This document shows positions 1-9,399 of a stretch of 64,000 nt of DNA, in pieces (within the stretch, counting starts at the first letter, position 1; every line of letters starts with the position of its first letter). Source of the DNA: Mycteria americana (lineage: Eukaryota; Chordata; Aves; Ciconiiformes; Ciconiidae); assembly GCF_035582795.1 (NCBI RefSeq), contig NC_134366.1, forward strand, positions 173,976,362-174,040,361, in the 5' to 3' direction. Below the pieces are notes generated by a model. It was given only the letters and a program-made list of their open reading frames with translations. It searched no databases and had not been told where the DNA came from. A program made the position numbers and the translations under genes.

Positions 1-1442
1 CTCATGTTCCAGAAAAGCAAAGCAAGAGATGAATGAGGGAGTAGCATGCACAGCCGAAACCAAGCCTACATCTTGTAGGTTGAGCCTACATCTCCACAGG
101 GTTGAACTGATGGTGTCCCCTCACCCACAGGGAAACTCAGGGCTGTCCCTGCTTGGTCATTGCCACCTCCCAACTGAGCGAGATGCCTGCCAGGCTGCAG
201 AGCATCATATTCCCAGCTTGTGATCGGCACCACCACAAAAAAAAAAACGAACTTATCCAGGCCAGCAGGTCAGGGCAGCAGGTAAAAAGCAACCAGAGCC
301 ACATTCCTCCAGCCCATCCCAGAGAAGTGTGGAGCTGAGCTCAGGCCCTTGCACCAGCCCATGGGTCAGACCCATTGGCCTGCCTTTCCCCCTCCTGGCA
401 CCCCTCAGCAGGGCCAGTTTGAAAGCATGGCCAGTTGCCCTGATGCCACCCAGGAAGGTGCTGGGAAGCCAGCTTTCTCCTCCTAAGGAGGGTGGCGACA
501 GCTCTCCTGCATGTCCAGGTGAGCACAAAGAGAGCAGAGCCACAATTTCTGCTTTTAGCCAAAACATCCCGCAGACAACATTTCTGCAACAGAAAGGGAG
601 ATTTTTAGCCCTTTTCTAAAAGATCATTTAGGCTGATGCTAAATTGCCAGGCTGTGGGACATCAGAGCAACACAGGGCTCAGGAAAGCCTTCAAGCCTGC
701 TTGGGATGGAGGCAGCAAGTTCCCAAAAAAACCAGAGGCTGGATGCTTTTTCTGTACAGCTGGAGCATGCATTACCCAATCTCCACTAAACTCATTAGGG
801 CAAATGGCCCAACAAAACACTCTCAGCCCCTCCAATCTCATTAGCAGCCGAGCACCAGCACCTTCATGACTCAGAAGGCAAAGTCCTGCCACCTTTCGGG
901 ATCAGCTCCTTCCCCAGAAGATCTTATTAGAGGCCTCTCACCGGACATGAAAGCCCCTGCCTCTAAGACAGAGAGGATTAGCCTGCTAAGGGACAGCTTT
1001 ATGAATTCAGCTTCCTATCTCTGCCCAGATCTAGCATGGGGCAAGGAAAAGAAACACCTTTTTCCCAGGCTTTGCAAGGCTGGTTGTCCCCACTAGCATT
1101 TCCCCACCGCCTACCTCTGTATTTATGTAGGTATGTGCATCTGAGCGATCGCACCCTGCTGACTCAAGCATCCTTGGGGAGGTTGGATGGGACCAGGAGC
1201 CTCCCTCTCCACCCTCAAATCCCAGGATGGGGCCTCAAATTCCACTTGCGATGTTTTTGGCAAGCTTTAAGGTCACTGAAGACACCAGGACATGGCCAAG
1301 CTGCCCAGTGAAGGCATCAGCAGCAGAGTGGTCCCAGTGATACAGGACAGAAAACCAGGGCTGTGCAACCCCGTGGCAAGAAGAGAAAGGACAAATTTCC
1401 AGTTCTCTGGGCAAAAACCATTCAGAAAGCAGCCCAACTTAC
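1..1442. other. Left flank, no feature recognised
   Basis: Unique-looking, moderately GC-rich sequence with only short chance frames. I see no domain text, no repeat family and no clear exon. Confidence 0.5.
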
Positions 1443-1501
1443 CTTGAAGAGTCTTTCAGCCCCACTGATGGCGCTTGGTGGAGGGTTGATTTGGTCTCCT
1501 C
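1443..1501 (-). other. Splice-bounded minus-strand stretch, possible exon
   Basis: On the minus strand the 59 bases are framed by aatatctttcag and TTCAAG|gtaagt, both close to consensus. Two frames are open. The frame expected from direct splicing to the exon at 4034 meets a TGA, so at least one exon between them would be missing, or this is a chance match or a non-coding transcript. Confidence 0.3.
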
Positions 1502-2719
1502 CTGAAAGATATTAACAGCGTTGATCTGGGAGAGGTTAGCTGGCATGGGTACTCCAACAGCACCATCACTCCCAAGCAATCACCCGGCCCCTGCGATGGC
1601 AGCCAGCCAGGCCACATACCCATGTCTCATTGAGATCACCTTCCCCTTCCTCAGCCACGTTGGCTAGAAACCAGGAGCCCAAAACAGCAGGCTTTTCTAA
1701 GCATGAGGAGAGCTTTGAGGTTTTATGGGGTTAGGAAATCCCTGTCTTACTTCCAACAACACTGAAAATGTATTTTATAGAGCAAATACATGAAAACTAT
1801 CACCCCTCCTCAACCGCCTGCTCCTTAGATGCATTGCTCCTATCGGGGACAGCAGTCCAGAACAGCAGAAGGGATAGGAGGGCTCCAAAACAAAGATGCG
1901 TCAAGTGACAGCTTCTGTGCATCCATGCCAGCTTGATCCTTAGAAGATTAAACGACCCTTGTAGCAGATGGCAAGAGGGAAAGAGAGGTGGGGGACAAAG
2001 CCACAGGGTGGGAAACACAAGGGTGAACAGAGGGCAAGGAAAAGAAGGGCAAGAAGAAAGAAAAAAGTAAAGCACAGGGAAAATGGGGACAGGACGTAGG
2101 AGAAAATGAGTTCAGAGAGGACGCAAACAGAGCCCTAAGAGCTGACCTATGGTGGCCACCAGAAATATCATCGCACTGTTTGCACGCTCGTTTTCAAAGC
2201 TGAAGCCAGGCTCTTCTGCTCCTGGCCGTGCAAGGCTACATCTAACCATGCAGCGCCCTGAAACCCATCCCAGCTTCACTCAACACTTGCCAAGCATCAA
2301 GGCTCTCGTTATAAATTCCGACTTCCCCAAGTTTCTCTTTCGAAGGCTTTCAAGGGAGGCCAAAACCACACAGGGATTTTTCTTGTAAGCTGCTGCTGAA
2401 AAGCTGCTAGGTTAACTCATTAAGGGCGGGAAAAAAACCCGAGTTAATTATAGGTTGGTTACGACAATATACACTTTCGTTCCCTGGGAATACGCCTGCT
2501 CTCGAATTCACAATCCTTCAACTGCTGTCAGAAATTAGATTGGTAAATTCAGGAGCAGACAGCCACAATCTTCCAAAAAAAAATCCTGCATGCAAATGCC
2601 TGGCACTTGCACTGGGAACACCAGCAATACCAGGACACCAACCACAGGCACCCTTGGGGGGTTTCAAGGCTGCAGCTCTGATTGCATCCACCCAGGAGAG
2701 TTTGCTGACATTTCAGACA
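1502..2719. other. Possible intronic or intergenic sequence with one AT-rich block
   Basis: Mostly featureless. 2400-2540 stands out with cccgagttaattataggttg and ctcgaattcacaatcc, resembling regulatory DNA. A weak minus-strand exon-like stretch (about 2152-2213, reading EPGFSFENERANSAMIF) has a poor acceptor and was not accepted. Confidence 0.4.
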
Positions 2720-3213
2720 CAGAATCACAGAATCACAGAATCGTGTAGGTTGGAAAAGACCTTTAAGATCATCGAGTCCAACCGTAAACCTAACACTGCC
2801 AAGCCCACCACTACACCATGTCCCTAAGCACCTCATCCAAATGTCCTTTAAATACCTCCAGGGATGGCGACTCCACCACTTCCCTGGGCAGCCTGTTCCA
2901 ATGCTTGATAACCCTCTCAGTGAAGAAAAATTTCCTAATATCCAGTCTAAACCTCCCCTGGCGCAACTTGAGGCCATTTCCTCTTGTCCTATCACTTGTT
3001 ACCTGGGAGAAGAGACCGACCCCCACCTCTCTACAACCTCCTTTCAGGCAGTTGTAGAGGGCGATAAGGTCTCCCCTCAGCCTCCTTTTCTCCAGGCTGA
3101 ACAACCCCAGCTCCCTCAGCCGCTCCTCATCAGACTTGTGCTCCAGACCCTTCACCAGCTTCGTTGCCCTTCTCTGGACACGCTCCAGCCCCTCAATGTC
3201 CCTCTTGACGCTG
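2720..3213 (-). mobile_element. CR1 LINE, 5'-truncated copy
   Basis: The sense strand is the minus strand. The element ends at 2720-2745 with three ATTCTGTG-type units, the CR1 3' signature. Upstream in sense it encodes the C-terminal end of the reverse transcriptase ORF ([37 protein letters not shown]) with one long open frame. It starts inside the ORF, the usual truncation, so it is not mobile. Confidence 0.93.
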
Positions 3214-4033
3214 TTTGCAAGAGGGATGGAGACTCACCATGGGGAAAGGAAAAAGCATCTCTGCTTGTTTTACACACCAAGAGGACGAGTGCAAGATGTT
3301 AACGTGAGCAAAGCAAAATATACAGGTAATCAGCCACGATCTGTGCTCTCCAGCATCATCCCAAGAACAGCAGCGAAGCTCAAATGCCTCAGAAAGGGAA
3401 GCTGCCAGGATGAAACCAATCCCAACCTCATGCTTGGGAAGTGATGGAGTCACCTGTGTCCTGGTGCTCCCCATTAGCACCAGCTTGCACTCTTGGTCCA
3501 ACACCAAAATATGACTGATTCAACCCCAATGCCACATGCATCTGCTAGTGCGGCACATGACCTTCAGGCAATTTAATTTAATTCCAGATGCTCAAAGGAT
3601 CCTTTTTAGGGGCTTGCACACAACCACAAGCTGTAGGACAGCATCCTCACAGCTCCCTTAAGAGCAAACCACGTGAGCCCTCCTTAATACTTCAGTGCAG
3701 ACCACCACGTACCGACCCAGACGCGGCTCCCTCCTCCACTTGGATCCCATCCTGCAGGCTCAAGCCAAGACCTTTCCCTTCTGCAGCTTCTTGCTTTAGA
3801 GAGCTTCTTGGCCAAAAAGGATACAGAGAAAGAACACAAGTTTTTCCCAATTAAAAAAAAAACTTTTTGATAATCAAAGCAGCCCAAGCAGAACAGAGTT
3901 GGACATAGCACTCCCACACACAACTCTGGGGTGAACCCAGATGGGGAACCCTAGCATGGGCAGGCAAAGCCCCACTGATGCCATCTCCTCCCTGGCTGCC
4001 ACCATCAGCCCCACCATCCAGCTGAGGAGTTAC
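3214..4033. other. Sequence between CR1 copy and putative exons
   Basis: No repeat recognised beyond the CR1. A minus-strand stretch near 3714-3752 has an acceptor and a GTACGT donor but is only 39 bp and is not supported further. Confidence 0.4.
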
Positions 4034-4110
4034 CTGCTGATGATGTTTTCCTGCAGTGGCTTCTCCTTGACCTCGGGTGATTTCTTCTTCTTCCCTTTTA
4101 CCAGAGGGGA
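4034..4110 (-). CDS. Putative next exon of the same lysine-rich minus-strand gene
   Basis: On the minus strand tgatgtgcag precedes 4110 and ATCAGCAG|gtaact follows 4034. The phase-0 frame, which matches the outgoing phase of the exon at 4238-4337, reads SPLVKGKKKKSPEVKEKPLQ and stays open for 25 codons. The same Lys/Glu/Pro character in two phase-matched exons is the main support. Nucleolar or chromatin proteins often look like this, but no family assignment is possible. Confidence 0.4.
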
Positions 4111-4237
4111 CTGCACATCAGGACAGAGCAGTGTAAAAGAGAAGGAAGTTCATGAATTGGGTTCAATGCCCACAAAACATTGGGGACAGACGCAAGGGTC
4201 ACCTCAATGCCCAGGCATGGAGAGGGCTGGCTGGTAC

Positions 4238-4337
4238 CTGCACTGTGCACGGCGTTTCCTCCAGCTTCTTCTTCACAGCCTTTCCCCCAGGTGCCTTTGG
4301 CACCTCCTGCCCTTTCCCCGACTCTCTCTTTCGCTTC
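4238..4337 (-). CDS. Putative exon of an unrecognised lysine-rich minus-strand gene
   Basis: Read on the minus strand, tctttttcccag precedes position 4337 and CAG|gtacc follows 4238. The open frame after one carried base begins KRKRESGKGQEVPK and continues lysine-rich for 33 codons, leaving phase 0. A second frame is also open, so coding is not proven. A weak candidate preceding exon at 5880-5947 (minus; donor GG|gtaaga) has a compatible phase. I do not recognise the protein. In human the head-to-head neighbour of RHPN1 is TOP1MT, but nothing here resembles the topoisomerase core. Confidence 0.4.
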
Positions 4338-6234
4338 CTGGGAAAAAGAGCAAATTCTTCCCCACCAAGGCCAAGCAGGCAACACCTGCAGAAAACCCCT
4401 TGGTGGTGGAAATAAGCCATAGCATGATACCACACTGCATAACCCTCACGTCCAGCAGCACCAAAAGAGGGGTCCCAAAAGCAAACTTGGAAGAATTTCC
4501 CTGCTGACCATTTTAGGGCTGAGCTACCCGACAGAGCCAGCTGCAGCAAGCCTGATAACATAATGCTGGAGGCCTCCCAAAATCCCCTACCATGCCCCAT
4601 GGTACCCACCGGCTGCTGCTGTTCTTCACTCCACCTGCCCTTGAGACTCCCATGGCTCTGTCACCCACCAGCTCTTCGAGACGTGACACAGGGTTAAGGC
4701 AACATGCCCGAGGATGGCTACTGCAAGAAGATGGAGACAGCATATGGCCAGTAGCACCCCAGTTTTGCTCTCAAGGGAAACCCCAATAGATGCTCACTCT
4801 ACAGCTCAACCCTGAAGCTTGCAGATACCCACAGGGTTAAGCTCAGCTTTAACAAGGACCCAAGTAGAGCATCAAATGGAAAAGTCTTGAGCTCAGTTGG
4901 GGGTGGTAAAAATAAAGTTGCTGCTAGAATAAAAGGAAAGCCACCCCCCCCAAATAGCTTAGGAATTCACAGGTCCATACAAGTAGATGGGGGTTGTGTG
5001 CTGGGTTGGATTTGCATCCTCAGAGCAGCCCAGGGTATGCAACACACATTATCCAGGTCCTAATTACACCCAGAAAGCCACCACAATGGAAAATAATAAA
5101 ACACAGCAAAGACACAAGAGGAAAATTGAAATACTGACTCCCCCCACCGAGGCAGGCAGCTGGGCCACCGTCACCCAGCTATCACCTCTCCTTCTCATGG
5201 CTGGAGCAGCCAGACCCCCCCCAAAATCATTGCTCCCCCTCAAAACTCAAGGCCTCAGAGGAGGCAAGAAACAAAGATCAAATTCAAACAATGCCAAGGT
5301 GGTCCCCATTCATGAAGGACCTTCACCATTGCAGAAAAAAGGGGACTTTTCAAGGAGAGAAGACAAGCTACAGAGCACCATGAGACATCCTGCAAACTTT
5401 TCAAGGAGCAGAAAACACATTGAAAGTCTCCATATTTTACCAGCCTTTGCCAAGCCGTGAGTACTTGCAGCTGCCACTGGGACCACGCTCACTCAGCACA
5501 AGGTGGCACGTTCCCTCAAAGCCACCCAAGCTGGAGAAGACCTCACCCCTTACCCAACTGCCTGTGTAAGGGCAATGCCCCCCTACAGGCAGCTTATTTA
5601 AAGACTCCCTCAGCCCTGATTGGAGGGTCTCAGCCCAAGATGCACCCTGGGAAATGAAGTTTTAGCCCTAAAGCTGAATTTAAGGAGAACCCCTAGCCAG
5701 TATCTCCTTGTCAAGGAGACCTGCTAGGGGGGAAATACTTTGCACTGAGCCGGTGGAGGATTGGGCCAAACACATTGCTTTAAAAACAGCTTAGGGAAAT
5801 CTACTTTCACAAAGATAACCCCTTTTCAATTATATGACTGAATTAGTCCCAAAATCCAGATTTCTCAGCTGCTTCTTACCCATCAGAGCCCCACAGTTGG
5901 ATTTGGAGAGGTCTTTGAGCCCAGACTCTGGGTGCAGAGGCCTGATCCTGCAGGGTGCTGTATACAGCTGCCCATAACCCTCATCCTGAAGCACTCACCC
6001 ATCCCACTCCTCTCCAGCCCTATTCATGCAGGCGAGTCTATTGCTTTCACCTGCCCACGTTGCCATCAAGCACCTCAACACAGCTGAGCCTCAAAACGGT
6101 CTCAACCATCCTCAACCTGGTGCAAGCAACGCTGCTGGGAAGGGGCTGCTGCAAAGGGGCCGTAGGGGCTTTACACAGGATGAAGAAACACGAGCTTTCC
6201 CCCAAAATGCTGGGTTTGGGGGCAAAAAAAGACA
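4338..6234. other. Region between putative minus-strand exons and CpG patch
   Basis: Apart from the weak exon candidate at 5880-5947 (minus), nothing is recognised. Several C-rich and A-rich runs occur. Confidence 0.4.
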
Positions 6235-6500
6235 TTGCCCCACGCCGAGATCCCTCGCCGGGGCAAGTAGCGGAGCCACGTGTTCTCCCGGGAAGGTGCC
6301 GCCCGGTTCGCGGCCGGGAGCGGAAACCCTCCGAGGCAGGGCTGGCTCCGGGAAAGCCTCTTTGATCCCCGTTGCACCACCCGGGGAAAAGGCATCCAAG
6401 CCACCTTTCTTGCTGGATGAGTAAAAGTTGTCAAGGGATGGGAGCCAGCCCCAGGGTAGGGAGCAGGAGAGGATGACGTCGTGTCGGGGCTTGTTTGCTC
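6235..6500. promoter_or_regulatory. Second CpG-rich patch, possible promoter of a leftward gene
   Basis: CpG density rises sharply compared with both sides, especially at 6240-6345. A CRE-like TGACGTC stands at 6474. The patch lies between RHPN1 and the candidate minus-strand exons at 4.0-4.3 kb, so it could start a leftward transcript. No first exon could be fixed. Confidence 0.4.
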
Positions 6501-6847
6501 TCAGCCGCCTCCTGCCAAGCCAGGGACCAGCGTATATTTGATTTTCTTCCATTTTCACCCTGGGTCCCATATAGATTTGTTCAGCGCTGATGTTTGGTGA
6601 AGGTTTTTCTCAAGCTCTCCATACTAGTTGGGATGTCCATGATGGGAAATGATGGGGTTTGCAGAGTAGGTGAGCTGGGAGAAACCTGTCCTGACCTAAA
6701 CCAGCTCCGGTTTGCCTATACATCCTGCCCAAGCACAACCGGGCTTAAACCTCTTAATGAGAAGATAGTTGATATATTTTTATATTTTTTCCCTTTACAG
6801 ATGCCCTTCACAATGGGGAAGGATGGCTCCATCCAAGGCTCTGCAGC

Positions 6848-6883
6848 GGGGAAACATGGACCACTAAGGGTCCATGTTTCCCC
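6848..6883. repeat. Perfect 15-bp inverted repeat (hairpin)
   Basis: GGGGAAACATGGACC at 6848-6862 and its exact complement GGTCCATGTTTCCCC at 6869-6883 are separated by six bases (actaag). No mismatch. It lies about 1.5 kb before the RHPN1 promoter. Confidence 0.95.
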
Positions 6884-7859
6884 AAAAAACAGACTGCAAA
6901 TGGGGTCCCTGCACAGTTTGGTGACACCGTGGGTTAAATAGGAATTTTGCTCTCCTAGTCCAGTGGCTCCTTTCAGATTGGGAAATCCGGGAGGGAGAAA
7001 AAAGTTCTTCCTAACATACTCCCTTCCCTGGGATCATGTGCAATCCTCGAAGCCCCGACAAGGAAAAATTGACTGGGAAAGGTGGAAATGTTTTAATATA
7101 TTCAGGCAGTTATAAAATAAATTCATGCAATATAAAAGGTTTAATGTATGCCGGCTTAATTTTTTTCCCCTTGTTAAACAGCTGGATCTGCACGGTGTTC
7201 CTCGTGCCCTGTTGACATGAATAGGATTCATCATGCACAAGCACGGTCTCATTAACTTCATTACCCAAACGAAGCGAGGCCCCCAGTAAAGACTAAGGGA
7301 CATTTTTGTGGTGACACACACCGGTGACAACCAGCTCAGCATGGGCACTGCACATGTTAGGGTCCCATGTGCATCTTGGGAATGGGATTTTTCCAACCCC
7401 TGGTCACTTTTCCATAAAATTTTGCCGGCTTTAACGCTGTTGTCTAGTCCGGCTCTTATTTGATGAGTGTCCTTGAAAGTAAAAGCCTGCTATGGCTTAA
7501 CAAGACAGCTCAGAGTGGGGAAAGTGGGACAGGATTTGCCTGTATCTGGCTGGAAACAGTAAGAAAGTGGGGTTTGTTTTATTTTTTTATTTGCTTTTTG
7601 TATTATTTTTTATATTATATTGTATTTTGTACAGGGGTGTACAGGAGCAGCGTTTAATGGTTATAGCAGGGCAAGGGCACAGCAGTCCCAGGTGTTGCAG
7701 AATTGCTCTGGCAGCTGTGCGAGCTGCAGTGTCACCATCCAGATGTTTGGGTTTTTTTTTTTTGGGGGGGGGGGATATGATGTGGCCAAGGGGCCACACA
7801 GAGGGGAGCACCTGGGCCACAGCGTTGGGGCAGAAGGCAGCTGGAGCTGGCTGAGTGGG
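6884..7859. other. Upstream flank of the RHPN1 promoter
   Basis: 7080-7280 is AT-balanced and looks like non-repetitive regulatory DNA (tttaatatattcaggcagtt, cattaacttcattacccaaa). From 7560 on, T-rich then G-rich runs lead into the CpG island. Confidence 0.35.
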
Positions 7860-8367
7860 GGGGGTGCACGACGGGTGCTGCCTTATTGCACCCCCCCACC
7901 ACACCAGCCCAGATGTTGGGGGGGGAAGGGGGAAGCCCGAGGGTTGCACGGGAGGGGGATGCGGGGATCGTAGGGGCTGAACGCGGGGGCGGGGGGGGGG
8001 GCAGATGTGGCCGGGGTGATGGGGGGGGCGCCTGGCTGGAGGTGGGGTGGTCCAGATGTGGCTGGGGGCGGAGCGGACTCGCCCCCAGATGTGGTACGGG
8101 GGGGGGGGCGCGCCCAGCTGTGGCCGTGGGAGGGGCGCGGCGCCCCGCGAGGCCCCGCCCCGCCCGTGACGTCCTCGGCGTTCTAATTCCCACCGTTGCC
8201 ACGGGCGACAGCCCCTCCGCCCCGCCCCTCCCCGAGCCGCTCCGTTCCTCCCCCCGCCTCTCCCTGTCCCGCACTCCCATTGGGCAGCCCCGCCGCCGAT
8301 CCGCGCCGTCCCCCTCTCCCATTGGCCGCAGCCGCGCTCCGCCCCGCCCCGCCCCACCACCCTGCTT
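7860..8367 (+). promoter_or_regulatory. CpG-island promoter of RHPN1
   Basis: A very GC- and CpG-rich stretch directly before the probable first exon. It holds two inverted CCAAT boxes (ATTGG at 8279 and 8321), GC boxes (CCCCGCCCC near 8343 and others around 8150-8235) and a CRE-like TGACGTC at 8167. No TATA box is seen, as expected of a CpG-island promoter with dispersed starts. Confidence 0.75.
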
Positions 8368-8439
8368 ATGCCCCGCGCCGCAGCGGGGCTGGCGCCGCGT
8401 TCGCTTCTGGTCGGCGGGGCCGTGCGGGGGCACCGAGGG
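8368..8439 (+). other. RHPN1: RHPN1 probable first exon (5' UTR or N-terminal extension)
   Basis: This short stretch ends in a good donor (GAGGG|gtgagc at 8440) inside the CpG island, 834 bp before the exon 2 acceptor. The transcription start is not visible, so the true left edge may lie further upstream. An ATG at 8368 opens 24 codons that join in phase 0 to exon 2 with no stop, giving an Ala/Arg/Gly-rich extension before Pro-Val-Asp-Ala. Known rhophilin-1 starts near the sequence encoded by exon 2, so I treat this exon as probably untranslated, with the longer start as an alternative. Confidence 0.55.
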
Positions 8440-8539
8440 GTGAGCGGGGGGAACCGGGGCTTGATTCACCTGGGGGCGGTGGGGTTTGCCCTGGTAGGGG
8501 AGTAGATTTGTAGGGCTGTGGGGTTTGCCCCCTGGTTGG

Positions 8540-9020
8540 GGCATCTCTGCAAAGGGGGTCTGTGGGGGTTTGCCCCCCCATTCGAGGTAAATCTTGCAAA
8601 GGGGGTCTGTGGGGGTTTGCCCCCCCATTTGAGGTAAATCTTGCAAAGGGGGTCTGTGGGGGTTTGCCCCCCCATTTGAGGTAAATCTTGCAAAGGGGGT
8701 CTGTGGGGGTTTGCCCCCCCATTTGAGGTAAATCTTGCAAAGGGGGTCTGTGGGGGTTTGCCCCCCCCATTTGAGGTAAATCTTGCAAAGGGGGTCTGTG
8801 GGGGTTTGCCCCCCCATTTGAGGTAAATCTTGCAAAGGGGGTCTGTGGGGGTTTGCCCCCCCATTTGAGGTAAATCTTGCAAAGGGGGTCTGTGGGGGTT
8901 TGCCCCCCCATTTGAGGTAAATCTTGCAAAGGGGGTCTGTGGGGGTTTGCCCCCCCCATTTGAGGTAAATCTTGCAAAGGGGGTCTGTGGGGTTTGTCCC
9001 CCATCTGGGGTAGCTCTGCA
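8540..9020. repeat. 47-bp minisatellite in RHPN1 intron 1 (about 10 copies)
   Basis: Ten near-identical units start at about 8547, 8594, 8641, 8688, 8735, 8783, 8830, 8877, 8924 and 8972, with a decayed unit at each end. Most are 47 bp, a few 48. Each unit contains GCAAAGGGGG, then GGGGGTTTGCCCCC, then a spacer TTTGAGGTAAATC. The second part is a perfect G:C hairpin with a short TTTG loop. The array lies about 100 bp after the probable first exon. Confidence 0.95.
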
Positions 9021-9273
9021 AGGGGGGAGGCAAGCTGTGGGCTTGTCTCTAGTCAGATGTTAGGTGCATGGGGCTTTGCAGCATCAGAGGGCAGGGGCTA
9101 GTGGGGGTTTAAGCCCCCACCCAGGATAGGGCTGGGCTCTGAATCCCCCAGGGGCTAGCAAGGTGTGGGGCTAGGCCAGGAGTACCAGAGCAGCCCAAGG
9201 AGGGGACACTGAGCCCCAGAGCCACCCCGTGGGGTCAGGCGGGAGCCCCCAGCTGTGGGCCCACCCCTTTCAG

Positions 9274-9399
9274 CCTGTGGATGCTACGCTCCTGGAGATG
9301 ATGCCCCCTGAGGAGGAGAGCCTGGCTGGTGGCAGGGAGGGGGACGGGGACAGTGGCTTCGTCCTCCTGCAAGCCCTGAAGAGCGACAGCACCCGGAAG
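9274..9399 (+). CDS. RHPN1: RHPN1 exon 2, N-terminus
   Basis: The acceptor (cccctttcag) is at 9273 and the donor (AAG|gtgagg) at 9400. Two adjacent in-frame ATGs stand at 9298 and 9301. The 34 residues after the first are acidic then mixed ([12 protein letters not shown]...DSTRK), with no domain, as at the poorly conserved start of the family. The exon leaves phase 0. Confidence 0.85.

Noticed and set aside
2152..2213. Minus-strand exon-like stretch with an open frame
   Set aside because: The donor is acceptable but the acceptor lacks a pyrimidine tract and no phase link to other candidates exists.
2811..3155. Clean 114-codon minus-strand frame that looks like a gene
   Set aside because: It is the C-terminal part of the CR1 reverse transcriptase ORF in a 5'-truncated element.
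4034..4337. Assignment of the minus-strand exons to TOP1MT
   Set aside because: The position and orientation fit mammalian gene order, but the lysine-rich text does not resemble the mitochondrial topoisomerase, and no core motif occurs in the left 7 kb.
8540..9020. Regular repeats resembling a CRISPR array
   Set aside because: The units are head-to-tail copies without unique spacers, in a eukaryotic intron. It is a minisatellite.
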